A stretch of DNA of 64,000 bases from Codonopsis lanceolata (GCA_013146195.2 CM028383.1:16329642-16393641), one strand, 5' to 3'; positions 1 to 12,600 are shown, counted from the first letter of the stretch. The notes: generated from the letters alone by a model not told the origin. Program-made: numbers and translations.

Positions 1-63
1 GACATTAGCTTTAAAAGAGCAGAAACAATATCACCAAATCATGGAGTCTTTTATTAGAAGTAC

Positions 64-373
64 CATCAGTTTGTGGTGCATTCGACATATCATCTTTTGA
101 GATGACAGGTTCTATTTCTTTCTTAATTAAGTGCTGCCTCCTCTTTATCTTAACCTGGAAAAGGCGGAATGCACACAGTAAAACACTATGCTAAACATTC
201 CTCGTGGCAGAAAGCAACCAAGTAGAATATTTTATTATGGAGTTCGTGGAGAATGTTACCTTGCTCTCTATAGAACATACATATGGACATGTTGGGCAGA
301 AAAATCTGCATGGACGACCCATATGTGGCAACTCATACTGCAATAACATCCCACAAGTGGGGCAGAATTCCAT
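64..373 (-). CDS. NRPC11: RNA polymerase III subunit C11/RPC10, exons 1-2 (3' part outside window)
   Basis: C11 is the small Pol III subunit needed for transcript cleavage, termination and reinitiation in the nucleus. Exon 1 runs 373..260: ATG, then 38 codons in which Cys4-x2-Cys7 and Cys26-x2-Cys29 form the N-terminal Rpb9-like zinc ribbon (MEFCPTCG ... FFCPTCPY). It ends AAG|GTAACA. Intron 1 is 105 bp and ends TTTTCCAG. Exon 2 (154..64) continues in phase with VKIKRRQHLIKKEIEP and ends GATG|GTACTTC, so intron 2 starts at 63. The C-terminal TFIIS-like ribbon with its catalytic acidic loop must lie left of base 1. This start was chosen because MEFCPTC is the family N-terminus; the 15 upstream in-frame codons do not fit the family. 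Residue 22 is Cys where I would expect a small residue. Family recognition is strong; the exon limits are inferred from splice signals and phase. Confidence 0.9.
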
Positions 374-1440
374 TTGTAGTACCCTTGAAGCTAGCCTCCT
401 AGAATGTAGAACGTTCATAACATAAGTGTGTGATATATAAAGGGCACCACAAACTATTCAATTGAAATATCATGATCACCGAAATTTCTGGTGCTTGAGA
501 ATAGGAGTGCTATATGAACCGAGTGGCTCATGCACGGCTTGGACTTGACTAGTGCTGGGTTTGAGTCGAGCTCAAAAATGACTAGGGCTTGATGTATAAA
601 GTAGCCAAGCTTGATTTGGCTTGAATATGCTCGATAATCACAGAAATATGAATTTCGGCATTATTTAACTTTGGCTCAAGCAAAGGTTGAGTTTGGCTCC
701 TATATATCTCGATTCTCGATTCTTTTACTACTCCAGTTGAACATATGTTCCTTCGCTAGAGGTTGGCTGGAGCGTAATTAAAAATGACAGAGCGTAATAA
801 TGTGTTGTGACATATTTTTAATTGGAGAAGAAAGCAGGAGAATCACAATCCGTCTACGAGCATTTTCTCAAATGACTAAGAAACAGAACTAAAAAGCAAA
901 ATAGATAACGACAACACAACAACAGCCATGGCAACATCCGTAACTCTTGAATTTTCAAACCGTAAACTGAGTTTAGCTAATTATCAAACAACCCAACTCG
1001 CATACAGTCTCTAATCCATGGAGTTGTCAACGCATAAACCAAAATTTGGTTAAGGCATTTGAACAAACAACTTAATGTATTCCCTGAGAAACCCAACTCA
1101 CAAACAGTTCATCCATGAATTTTCAGAGCATAAACAAAATTTAGATTAGGAATTTGATCAAACACCTTACTTAATAGCAACCCTGCAATCACACAATCAA
1201 TCTTTTCTGGAATCCTATTATTTCCAATTAAGTACAGCCATGAACAGATAGATATAGACATACAACACCACAATTATAAATGGGTTTGATTTTGAAATAC
1301 CTGGGTTTGATTTAAGAAACTGATGCGAGTGTTTTGGGAGGCCTACGGTTGGGCGCTGATCGTAATAAGTTTTCAGAACAGGAATGATTTGCTTCAGACC
1401 CCAATATGTTTAACGAAAAAACACAATGACCTAGTTTCTT
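374..1440 (-). promoter_or_regulatory. NRPC11 upstream region with possible 5' UTR intron
   Basis: No other gene is visible here. On the minus strand a good acceptor (CATTCTAG) ends at 399, 25 bases before the NRPC11 start codon, and a donor CCCAG|GTATTTC lies at 1301/1300. A spliced leader with its first exon around 1301-1440 and a ~0.9 kb leader intron is therefore plausible but unproven. Bases 510-720 contain degenerate repeats of CTTGGCTTGA/GAGCTC type, probably an old hAT-like remnant. Confidence 0.35.
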
Positions 1441-1499
1441 TACTACAGTATTTTAGGTAATTAATTAAAAATGGTTAGCATACTAAAGGAAAAGCCTAA

Positions 1500-1929
1500 G
1501 ACATCTCCAACGGTTTGAAATTAAAACTGTACCAAATCTTTAAATTGGTGTAATTTTTGAACCAAATTTCTTCCACAATCTCCAACGGTTTTACTTTAAA
1601 GTTTATTCTAAAAGAAATATTCCAAGTATATTCTTCATTATTTCATTTAATTTGTATTCCAAGTATACGTTTTATTGCAGTTAATTTGTATTAATGTATT
1701 TTAGCAAATCAAATATATTATTTATTGATTTAATATTAAATTAAATATTATGCATTAAAAATAATAATTAAATGCATGAATTTAATTGTGACTAAAATAC
1801 AAACATATTAAAATTAATAATTGGGAGGAATATTTCAAATTTGAAGTAGAGATGAATGGCTTGTTGGAGTTGTGAATAGTGGACAAATGCTTCAAATTTG
1901 AAGGTTTAAAGTGCTTGTTGGAGATGATC
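1500..1929. mobile_element. Tourist-like (PIF/Harbinger) MITE, 430 bp
   Basis: The ends are imperfect inverted repeats: left GACATCTCCAACGG, right (reverse complement) GATCATCTCCAACAAG. They are flanked by a TAA trinucleotide on both sides (1497-1499 and 1930-1932). A 3-bp TAA TSD and a CATCTCCAAC-type end are typical of plant Tourist MITEs. The interior is AT-rich with no coding sequence and repeats the end motif once near 1588. Confidence 0.7.
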
Positions 1930-1986
1930 TAAATATTATAATAACACCAAAAATAGCGATTAAAAGTATGTACCAAGAGTGTTGGT

Positions 1987-3127
1987 TAGAGCTGTCAAAA
2001 TGGGCATGCGGGACGGTTTTGCCCGCGGGCCCAAAAAGCCCGCAATAAAACGGGCTGGGGCGGGAAAGCCCGCGAACTTGATGGTCCCTAAAACTCATGG
2101 CCCAGCCCATCCCGCGTAGGGATGGGGGCAAAACCGACTAAGCCCGCAAAACATGATTTTCCCCCCTTTTATTATCATTGCAACATTTTATGTCATAAAC
2201 TCATAATTTATACCATAAATTAAACAACTGATTCACTTAATATTACAAATTCAAAACTATTAAAATCAAAAACTAAATAAGTAAAATACAAACTTAAAAA
2301 TACCAATTACAAGTTTACAACTTTACAAGTTCAGCAACACGAATAGAGATTTAGACGAATAGTTATTGAATTTGGGCAATAAAATCAAAAACTAAATTTT
2401 CATGTTAGGCTGATTACTAAATAGTTAGGTTGATTGCTTTCCATTATTTTTAAGTTTGTATTTGAAATAATTGTTTTTGGAAGAACCATTCATATTGGTC
2501 ATCTGGGCAAAAACAACAGAAAGACGACGGGAAGCAGAGAGCAGAATGCTCAAACCCAGCCAAGAACAAAGATACCAATCAGCCTAAAAGATGAAAGACA
2601 ATGGGAGACGTAGAGGCCGGCGATGACGATTGGCGGAGCCGTCAGGATCTGGAAGCAGGGACGGCGATTCGGCGAAGACAAAGACAGTGAAGACGTAGAG
2701 GCCAGAAGGCGGAGAGCCGAAGACGTAGACGGCAGCGTGAACGGTTGTCAGCTAATTGGTTGAGCTGAACGGTGAACTGAAGACTTGAAGAATGAAGAGT
2801 CTTCAATCTTCACTGAGGATTGAGACCGTGAGACGACAGAGACGAGTGAGAGAAATGAAGAGTTCAGTCTTCACCCTAAGTCCTAACCCTTAGTTCCTTA
2901 GGCCCTCAACTCAACAGATGAAAATTGAAATGGACATGGGCCGCTTTGATTATTCATGAATGATGAATTGATGATATAACTATAAGTTATAACTTACTAA
3001 CTTACAATTCTAGAATATGCTGGCTGCCCGCCGCCCGCATCCTAACGGATATTGAATGTACCAGCCCAACCCGCCCCTAATAGGTGGCGGGCATGCCCGC
3101 AGACTTTTGCCCTATTTAACAGCTCTA
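1987..3127. mobile_element. Non-autonomous hAT element, 1141 bp
   Basis: It begins TAGAGCTGTCAAAATGGG, wait-free of any mismatch in the first two bases apart from T-T-A order (TTAGAGCTG at 1986-1994), and its right end reads as TAGAGCTGTTAAATAGGG on the complement. An exact 8-bp TSD GTGTTGGT lies at 1979-1986 and 3128-3135, the hAT length. The sub-terminal parts are rich in GCGGGC/GCCCGC words. No transposase is readable. A relative in opposite orientation lies at 28417-29593. Confidence 0.85.
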
Positions 3128-3360
3128 GTGTTGGTAAAGAGACTATTGGATCATTGGTAAAGAAACTATTGGATCACGACAAGTGTCGATCACAAGTTTT
3201 GTGTTTTGTGTGTTTTTTTTTTAATTTTGGTTGGCTACGTGTGATGATTCAATGATCGCTTGTGTAAAAAATATTATATGTCGTAAAATTTTAATTCTAA
3301 CTATTAAGTGTAGGTGAACAAATTTGAACTAAGCTCAGAGGATCAACTTGAATTCAAATT

Positions 3361-3660
3361 GGAGAAATTGTGAGCGGTCCCATTTCATAAGTTTTAACCG
3401 CTTAGATCCCATATTTTTTAAACCGAAAAAATATACTTTTAATTTGGGGGTTAGGGGAAAAAATATGACTTTGCCATTAATGGACCAAACACGTGCTAAG
3501 GATCACTTATCCAACGCATTACGATGCATTGATTTGTCTATCGTGATGCATCACTTCGTCCATCAATATGTGCATCTGCGATGAGAGTCACTCAGATAAA
3601 ATGCATCAACTATCAATCGTGATGCATCGCAATGTTGTAAAATCATAAACATATTCAATT
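3361..3660 (+). repeat. Fragment of cluster family A (Mutator-type MITE), one end only
   Basis: Begins GGAGAAATTGTGAGCGGTCC, then AAGTTTTAACCGC and several ATCGTGATGCATC words. This is the end plus start of the interior seen in the complete copies at 50018-50651 and 52275-53139. No matching right end is visible, so it is truncated. The rest of 3136-3963 is AT-rich with no gene. Confidence 0.55.
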
Positions 3661-3963
3661 TGAAGAAGATATATACACAAATCAATTAGTCAATATATAT
3701 TTAATATATTTGATTCCTACTTTAATTAAAATATCAAGAAAAATAAGTAAGCTTTGACTACATATTTATAAAAATCAATCAATCAGTATACCTTAAATTC
3801 AGAGTAGCTTTGTAAAATTGTGCAACTACCCAATCTTGTATGGTAGTGCTAATAATATTGTTTTTCCCTTATAATCTTGTTCACATTGTGTTATGAGGGT
3901 GATTTTGGATTCGAATAGTTTCCCCCTTTGCTCATCTGTTTGTTTGAGCTGTAGGTTAACATG

Positions 3964-4744
3964 TGTAAAGGTAAAATAGAGTCTTTCTATTTTATTTAAT
4001 TTGTTGTTGTTTTTCTATTTGTTGGTCCTAAAGTAATGGTAAAGTGTTACCATAATTAAATATTTTCAAAAGCTCTTAAAAGTCCATATTTATGTTGGAC
4101 AAAATCTTTCAATTAAGATCTTTGTATTTAATTAGGAAACTAATTTTTTGGAAACAAATATTTTATTTCCTAATCTTCTATGTTTCCTTATAGTTATTGG
4201 ATTTCTTGTTTGTATAGGTGTCTTGTTCGAGTATATATACAAGGAGAGACTGTCCAGACAAGACACGTGAAGAGAGACAGAGAGATATGTTTAGAGAGAT
4301 ATTGCATCGAGAGAAAAAGCTGAAAGCATTGTTGAAGTATTTTGGATGTAGTAACATCACAAGCTGCATTGATCTTTTTGATGTTTGTTTTCCTAGTTGC
4401 TAGGAAACTTATTTTTTAATCTCACGTTTGCTTTACTTGTCTTATTTGTGGGTTTTCTCTACAGTCTTGATTGTCATGTTAGAGATTTTGGTATTTGGTT
4501 AGATTTCACGTTTTGTTTTTGTAAAACTCATAATCTTTTAGTGAAATCTTTTTTGTCTATAGGGCTGGATCTACAAGGCTAGCTTGTAGATTGTTTGATA
4601 TACTTCTGTTTTATTACTGCTTTATTAGATTAAAGACTTTCGCTATTTACTTGCTTTATTATCTGGCCAATACACTTTGAATACAACTGCATCACAAGCT
4701 GCATTAACAGTTTCGTTGGAATCCTAGCTACTATTACACTCTCA
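3964..4744 (+). repeat. Solo LTR of Sirevirus type, 781 bp
   Basis: Starts TGTAAAGGTAAAATAGAG and ends CTCTCA, flanked by an exact 5-bp TSD ACATG (3959-3963 and 4745-4749). The sequence is the plus-strand version of the LTR found inverted at 4807-5652 and 14609-15490, including the TATATATAC promoter-like box near 4230. With both ends and the TSD present, it is a product of LTR-LTR recombination. It lies 62 bases from the full-length element and faces the other way. Confidence 0.88.
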
Positions 4745-4806
4745 ACATGATTAAAAATTAGTAGATCGGTGTTTTCCGAATTTCTTGTGACATGCTATGT
4801 GGAACT

Positions 4807-5652
4807 TGTAAGAACAATAGTAGCTAGGATTCTCAAAACAGCCAATGCAGTTTCCAATGTAGCTTGTGAAGAAGTTACAATGGAAGTCACAATGGTCAGA
4901 AAAAGTAAAAACAACAGAAGACTTGATTATAAAACTGGAATTTAAACACAAATGTTTATCAAACAATCTACAAGCCTATGCTTGTAGATCTAGCCTCATG
5001 GTCAAAAAAATTTCACTAAATAATATGAATTGTTTTACAAAAACTATGTGAAATCACCAAACAAAACACTCTCACAAGACAACGGGTCATGGAGAGCAAA
5101 AAGCCCACAGAAAAACAGGTACAACAAATGTGGGAAGAAATAAACAGCTTCCTAAAAAATAGCTAGGAAGACAAAACAGCACCAACACTCAATGTAGCTT
5201 CGAATGTTATAACATTCAAAGCTACAATCAGAATTCTACACAACGTCTGGAACTGAGACAGCTTCTGGAAATCTGATTTCTCTGCTTCTCAATTTTCTGT
5301 TCTATCTCTCTCTCTCAATGCACACCCTTCAGCCGCTGCCCAAGGTCCTTTATTTATACGTGAAGAAGACCTACAAAAAAGGAAGCAAACTCCAACAAGG
5401 AAGAGGATTAAAGTTAGGAACTAAATACACTTACCATAAATCATAGATTTTAATACCATATGGACAAGGACTCTTGAGACACGGTTTAGGAAGGATTTTT
5501 GCATGGATTTTGTTTCCAAAATAACTCCTAAACTTTAGGACCAAGAAAACCAAAATCTAATTAAAGATTTTGTTTTCCAAAAAATGCCTAAACTTAGAGA
5601 CCAAGAAAGGAGAAACAAAACCAAAATAGGCCATGCCTATTTTACCCTTACA
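4807..5652 (-). repeat. Sirevirus 3' LTR
   Basis: Plus-strand ends are TGTAAGAACAAT at 4807 and CCCTTACA at 5652 (TG...CA). It matches 14609-15490 throughout but lacks a ~35-bp internal duplication of the CCTAAACTTTAGGACC stretch present in the other LTR. It contains a TATAAATA box (minus strand, about 5349-5356). Confidence 0.92.
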
Positions 5653-5667
5653 ATGTCCCCCTTTGTT
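5653..5667 (-). other. Polypurine tract of the Sirevirus
   Basis: On the minus strand AACAAAGGGGGACATTG immediately precedes the 3' LTR start. A purine run abutting the 3' LTR is where plus-strand DNA synthesis is primed. Confidence 0.75.
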
Positions 5668-5952
5668 GAGCCTTTCTGGTAAAATAATATGACAAGGGTT
5701 GCCACATATTAAACACAAACATGTTCCTTCAAAAATCTGCAAATGTTAGTAAACACTCCCCCTGAATTTATCAACCAGAAGAAAGATATTAACAAGGAGA
5801 AATGGAGCAGACTACTAAGCATGTAATATCCAAAAACAGTTATGCAAAAATCCACAGATCAGAACTTATTACAGACCAAAATGTATCCAATGAGCCAGAC
5901 AGAAAAAAAAAATCAGATTACAAGCAAGGAATAGAAGCAGAAACAAAAGAGA

Positions 5953-7996
5953 TCAGACATCACTCTCTTCTTGAGCAGGGACAGCTTCAGCAGCAGAAAC
6001 AGAAGCATGAACATATGCAGCAACACTTGGAGTATTTTCTCCCCCTATTTGTCCAGAATGTAAGCTCAGCCAGGCAGTGTATTGAGTCTCCAAGGTCTGA
6101 AGGAGAGCAATCTGAGACCTGACTTGGATAAGTTGGCCTTGAATGAAGGACAAGGAGATAGGAACAGAGGGTCCAAGAGAGATCTGGGTAGGAACTGATG
6201 AAGGACCAAATGTAGCTACATTGGTAGCTACATTGCCCACAACAGGAGCAGGTGGAACAACAGGCGTAGCAGAGGCAGGGACATCTGGTGCAGGCATGTC
6301 TGATGAAGCACCAGGGGCAGAGGGGTATGGATAGATCAAAGGCAGATTGACCACTCTATCACCCTTTAATAACTTGACAGAAATGTGAAGGGGGTTAAGA
6401 ATAGGGGTGAGTCTATCACCATTAGAGAGGGCAAAGCCTTGGGCAACCAGAACTTTTGTAAATAAGAGAAGGAAATATGAGAGCCCTTTTATCCCCCTCT
6501 GACTTTGCTAGGGATATAATCTTTCTAAAAACAAAATCCCCAAAATCAAATGGTAAACCAAGACCAATCTGATATAAAATTCTAGCATGTTCTTCAGTAA
6601 GGGCATTGGAATTTGTAGTATGAGTCCAATTCGCACAACAAATCTTGTGCATAACAGCATACAAAGAAGAAAGTTGGGAAGTGCTAACACTGGCCCCTTT
6701 ACCTAGCTATCTAGACACTAGACCTCCTGTAAGTTCTTGGACACACACATTCAAATCAGACATTAACCTAACAACCCCAACAGCTGGAGACCCAAAGAGC
6801 TCATTAATGATTGAAGGAGAAAAATCAAACCATTTGTTTCTTACATAAACCTTTTCAAATCTGGGATTACTAGCAGAAGAGATCCTTTTCTCAAGGTTGG
6901 CATAAAAGTAAAAAATGATGTTCCTAAGGTAGGGAGTTGCAAAAGACAAAGTAGACAAAAGACCTCTATTTGTAAAAAATTGAATAAGATTTTGTCCAAG
7001 CAACTCTTCTTTGACAAGCAACCTTTCATCCACAATTTTCCTAGAGGTATTAAACCTCGAGGAAGCAACAACTGTTATAAATTGAACAGAGAAGGGAGTA
7101 CCTAAAGTAGCATCAGTGGAGGCAGGGGTGAATGTAACTTCTGATGTAGCTACATTGGTCATTGCATCTCATCTCCTTGTGAATCTCACTGGAACCTCAT
7201 TAGACTCCTCTTCTTTAGACACAGATTTGTCAACAAAGTCCTGGTCAGAGCTGTCATTAAATTCTGATGAAATAGAGAACTTGGCAGGATTTGTAGTAGG
7301 AGATGGAGGATTCTTTGGAGAGGCATTCTTTAGCTACACCAGGTAGTCAGCTAGGTTCTTTGCTCATTAGAGAAGTCTAGGCAAGAGAAGTTTACTTCAG
7401 GTTCAGTAGAAGGACCAGAAGAAGAAGCCACTTCATGATTAGGAGATTCATGTTGGAAGAAGACCACCCTTGGGGAAGGAATAGGGTAGTCTTCATCACC
7501 TGTGTCTACTGTAGCGGGAATGGAAGAGCTGGCATCAATAGTAGGAGCAGATGCATGTGGTTCAGGGACAGACACATTTGTAGTAACAAAATCTTCATCA
7601 TCTGAATCACTCACAACGGGAACAACCTTTTCAATTGGCCTGGAAAGACCTTAAATTTCTTGGCTCTTTCAACATCTGGACCACTTGGATTGTCGTAATT
7701 GCTTGGAATTCCCCTAAATCGCTTGGATTTACGCGAGCTAGGGTTTCCAATTTGGGGAAAACCATTTAAGTCATCGGGATTGTCTACATCAATGGCAATA
7801 TGGCATTCCCCTTTTCTCCAGGTAATATGACAGTGAGAGGCTCTGGAAGGGGTTTGGCAATAACAATGGCTGAGGCTGGATTGATAGGAGAGGAGGTTTG
7901 AGATGATGTATCTTCAGCAGAAGTAGCACTAGAAGCTACATTGACTGAGGGACTCTGCTTCATGTGGTCTGAAGAGCTGGAAGGTGTAGACGCCAT
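5953..7996 (-). pseudogene. Sirevirus env-like gene, frameshifted
   Basis: Starts at ATG 7996..7994 (MASTPSSSSDHMKQ), after the RNase H gene and before the PPT, which is the env-like position in Sireviruses. The open pieces (7996..7784, 7614..7351, 7162..6707, 6354..5953) lie in two frames, so there are frameshifts and stops. The middle piece has the block with LRNIIFYFYANLEKR and VRNKWFDFSPSIINELFG, which I recognise from the conserved domain of plant retroelement env-like/'plant transposon protein' sequences. The flanks are Ser/Thr/Pro/Ala-rich with repeated (N/S)VAT and EAT motifs. There is no clear signal peptide or membrane anchor. The true function of this gene class is unknown. Confidence 0.72.
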
Positions 7997-9265
7997 TGAG
8001 AAGGTAGGGTTTCAATAGATGAGATAAAGAGAGACAGAGATGAACCAGGTTACTTCAGCAATTTGGGAATCAATTTGAGCAGAAGAGAGTGTGGAGAGTG
8101 ATATTAAGCCGGCTACTTGAAAGAGCACTTAAGACAGCCTCATAAAACATATTAGCTGTTAATAACAAAATTTTAGGAATAGGAGGGGCCATTTGTGAAA
8201 TCTATAAACCAATTCTTGATTTTTGAAAACAAACCAAGGTTGACCAAATCATATACATGAGTACTAAGAAATCTGATTTTGACAAGAGAAAAATGTGGAG
8301 AGCTATGTGTGTGAGGTAACAACCAATCTCTTTATCACATTCTTGAATTTTTGAATTTCAAAATCACCAAGGATTCCTAACAAACACACCAAAGGGTTAA
8401 CCAAAATTGTATCAACCCAGACTTTCAATAGCAGTTATATCCTTAACAAGAAGTCTTAGAACACCACATAGATTAGACAACCACATAAATATTCAACATG
8501 GAATACTTCGGTAATTATTTTGCAATTTTTGAGATAAGAACAAAAATTCAATAGACTGATATTATTACAACAGAACATGTCCTAAAATTTATGCCTAACA
8601 AATGAGGAAACCAAATCAGACAAAATCTAGTCTAATGCAATCACACACATGTGAAAAAGTTCTAGATCATCTGAATGTGGTTCCTAATGTAGCTGCATTG
8701 GGAGATGCATTCGCCAAAATTATGATTTTATGTACAATTTCTCAATTTTTCTTTATACAAACCATACTAATCTCCCACAAATTCCATAGGTACTTTATTT
8801 CCCTAGGAGAATAGCTCTACTTTATTTCAAGCATATTCACAACATGCCACTTGGAACCTTTCACACTATTTACCAAGGGAAGCCACTTAACTTTTGATCA
8901 ACTCATGACATCCAATGATTCATAGTCCCAAAAGAAAGTTGCCACAACCTTGTTCATATGTAGCTTTTTTCCGTTAGGTAGCTTTCACACTCTTTATTTT
9001 AAGGGAATTCAATTTTATCAAGATCACCCTATGAGAACCTAAGTTCCATAATACCAAGATAAATTGCCATATCCCTAAATTTCAAAAGGTAGCTCTTTCC
9101 TTTGTGGGCTTAAGATTTTTCAACATCAAAAATTTTGGGAGAGAGAGTGAGAGAATTAGAACAAAGAAATCACAATAGATTTTGAATGCAAATCCCAGGC
9201 AACAACATACACAAAACATAAAAGATGAACCTAGTGTGCCCCCCTAAATACATAATGCAGAATGC

Positions 9266-9322
<57 letters not shown>

Positions 9323-9326
9323 ATGG
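7997..9326 (-). other. Sirevirus spacer between pol and env-like gene
   Basis: AT-rich with no coding signal. It includes one copy of the element's recurrent AATGTAGCTGCATTGG word near 8690 and a (TA)n run at 9269-9318. Confidence 0.5.
9269..9318. repeat. (TA)n microsatellite, ~25 repeats
   Basis: Uninterrupted TA dinucleotides read directly from the sequence, inside the Sirevirus just downstream of its RNase H region. Confidence 0.98.
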
Positions 9327-12300
9327 TCACATGACACACACACCGAGAGATTTTCTAAAATTGATAAATCTCTCAAAATCTAGACTCTTAGTAAAAATAT
9401 CAGCCAGTTGATTGTCTGTCCCTACATGTTCAATGCAAATAATACCTTGTTCAACCAAGTCTCTAATAAAATGGTGTCTTATATCAATGTGCTTAGTTCT
9501 AGAGTGTTGAACATGATTTTTTGCTATACTTATAGCATTGGTGTTATCACAATACATGGTTAACACATGACTGTGTAGGCCATAATCCTTGATCATTTGG
9601 TTCATCCATAAAAGTTGTGTACACCCACTACCAGCAGCAATGTATACAGATTCAGCTGTGGAGAGGGCAACACAGTTTTACTTTTTGCTAAACCAAGAGA
9701 TCAAATTGTTTCCCAAATAAAAGCATCCACCAGATGTACTTATCATGTCATCAATACTACCATCCCAATCAGCATCACTAAACCCAACAAGATTGGTGTT
9801 AGTGTGTTTTGTGTACCACAAACCCATAGCACAAGTCTCACCTACATATCTAGTTATTCTTTTGACAGCTTTCAAATGAGAGACTTTAGGGTTTGCTTGA
9901 TATCTAGCACACAAACACACACTATACATGATGTATGGACGGGTGACAGTCAAATATAGCAGACTTCCTATCATGCTTCTATACAAAGTATAGTCAACAC
10001 TTTCAGATTTCTCATCTTTGCAAAGTTTATTGGATGTACCCATAGGGGTTTTCTTTTGTTTTCCATTCTCAAGACTGAATTTCTTCACCAAGTTAAGAGC
10101 ATACTTGGCTTGAGAGATGAAACTCCCTTCATGCACTTGTTTTATCTGAATCCCTAAGAAAAAAGTTAATTCTCCTACCATGCCCACCTCAAAGGTAGAT
10201 GTCATGCAATGCACAAATTCTTTTTCCAAGGACTTAGAAGTGGATCCAAACACAATATCATCAACTTAAATTTGTGTAATCAAAATGTGTTTGTCTTTTC
10301 TTTGAATAAAAAGTGTTTTGTCCACTTCTCCCCTTTTAAAATCACTTTTCAAAAGATGGTCTGTAAGTCTCCCATACCAAGCTCTAGGAGTTTGCTTGAG
10401 ACCATACAAGACCTTCTTTAATTTAAAAACATGATTGGGTTTATGGGGTCCTCAAATCCTTTTGGTTGTTCTACAAACACTTCTTCTTCAAGAATACCAT
10501 TTTAAAAAGCACTCTTCACATCCATTTGTTAAAGAGTAATGTCTAGAAAGCAACAATGGCAAGAAGCAGACGTATGGACTCAATACGGACAACATGAGCA
10601 AAGGTTTCATCAAAATCCACCCCCTCAACCTGTGTATACCCTTGAGCCACAAGTCTAGCTTTGTTTCTCATATTCTCTCCCACTTCATTTGATTTGTTTT
10701 TGAAAATCCATTTAGTTCCAATAACATTCACAGAAGTGGGTCTAGGTACAAGGTACCAAACATCATTCTTAGCAAATTGATCAAGCTCATCTTGCATGGC
10801 ATTGATCCAACACTCATCTTTTAGGGCTTCATACACATTCTTAGGTTCAATGGTAGACACAAAACAGGAAGTATGGATCTCTTCACACTCAAGAGAAGAC
10901 AGACAAGCCAATTTCCTATAGTCTACCTTACCTTTCCTTCTTGTTGACATCCCATCATGTATATTACCTATGACTTGTGAAGTGGGATGCACTTTCTGAA
11001 TTCGGCTTGAAATGTCATGGCCGCGGTCAGTCAAACTGGACTAAGTTTCTGGCTGTTCAAGACCTGATTCTGAACCCGGTAGATTTCTGACCAATGTAGC
11101 TTCCGATGTAGCTTCTGATGTAGCTGCATCCAGAGCTACATCCTTAGTCACATTTTCTGAACTTCCAGGACTTGCAGATTCTGTATGTTCTGGTGCAGGT
11201 GCACTGATTGCAGGTGCAGGTTCTGAAGATTGTGTAGATGATTCATGATCTCCAAAGTCAAGCAAACCTGAAACATCATCCTCAATGGTTTTGTGGCCAA
11301 GATCCATTAGATCATCAAACACAATATTCATAGACTCCATAATAGTTTTTGTCCTAAGATTAAAGACTCTATAAGTACGACTATTGGTGGAGTAACCCAT
11401 GAAAACACACTTGTCACTTTTTGAATCAAATTTTGAAAGATGATCTCTATCATTGAGAAGATAGCACACACACCAAAAAACATGAAAATATTTTAATGTA
11501 GGCTTCTTTCCTAGTAAAATTTCATAGGGTGTCATGATGCTACTTGGTCTCAAGAAGACCCTATTTCCTATATGACAAGCAGTGTTTAATGCTTCTGCCC
11601 AAAATCTTTTAGCCAAATTCTTAGAGCTCAACATGACTCTAGCCATCTCTTGAAGTGTCCTATTTTTTCTTTCCGCCACTCTATTTTGTTGTGGAGTTTT
11701 AGGAGCTGAAAATTCATGGGTTATGCCATTTAAGGCACAATAGCTAGAAAATGAAGAATTTTCATATTCCGTGCCATGATCTGATCTAATTCTAGTAAGC
11801 TTTAGATCATACAAGTTCATAACACAGGTGTACCATGTTTTAAAAGCCTCAAAAGTTTCAGATTTTTCTCTCAAGAAAATGACCCATGTGTATCTAGAAA
11901 ATCCATCAACACAGACAAATGTGTACTTTTTCTTTCCTAGACTCTCGACTTCTATAGGACCCATGAGATCCGTGTGAATCATCTCAAGGCATCTAGATGT
12001 GGAGCACTGAACTATGGGAAGGTGAGAAGCCTTGGTTTGCTTACCTTTTTGACATGGTCCACATACCTTTGTGAAGTTCTTATCCAAACTGGGCAAAACT
12101 TTCACTGCATCATGCTTCACAAGCTCATGGAGCTTACGAAAACTCATGTGCCCTAGTTTTTGATGCCATAGATCTGTGATATCAAGACTAGCAATGTGAC
12201 AGGTTTGAGCATTGTTGAACATATAACAATTGTCAGATAATCTAGTACCTGTCAAAAGATACTTGTTAGATCGATCAAAGACTTCACAAGAATTTTTATC

Positions 12301-12600
12301 AAACCTCACCTGAAGATCATCATCACACAGCTTACTGATGCTAATGAGATTCGTCTTAAGGCCTTCAACATGGTAGACATTGGTGAGCTTAGGAAGACCA
12401 TCTACATTCAAAGTTCCCTTGCCAATTATCTTACCTTTGGCTCCTCCTCCATATGTCACAGACCCACCATTGACACTCACATAGTCCTTCAAATTCTCAA
12501 TAGAACTTGTCATGTGTCTAGAACACCCACTATCAAAGTACCATGAACCAGCTATGTGAGACTTTAAAGATGTGAAGGTTACATTGCATTGTTCATCATC
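9327..12600 (-). pseudogene. Sirevirus pol: protease, integrase, RT, RNase H (broken)
   Basis: Read on the minus strand. The protease active site YFDSGC is at about 12540-12520. The integrase piece (12513..11041) has the GAG-pre-integrase motif WHQKLGHMSFRKLH, Cys-x2-Cys (CGPCQKGK), and the catalytic triad in HTDLMGP, RSDHGTEYE and QQNRVAERKN. A single TAG (11041-11043) separates it from the in-frame RT start, which has WIFKNKSNE and RLVAQGYTQ. A frameshift follows near 10540. The RT catalytic YVDD reads as stop-VDD, since its Tyr codon is TAA at 10268..10266. The RNase H part ends with LADIFTKSL, a copia hallmark. At least four disabling changes show that this copy is dead. Confidence 0.93.

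Noticed and set aside
5802..6334. Plus-strand coding regions over the env-like gene
   Set aside because: They are antisense shadows of the minus-strand Sirevirus gene.
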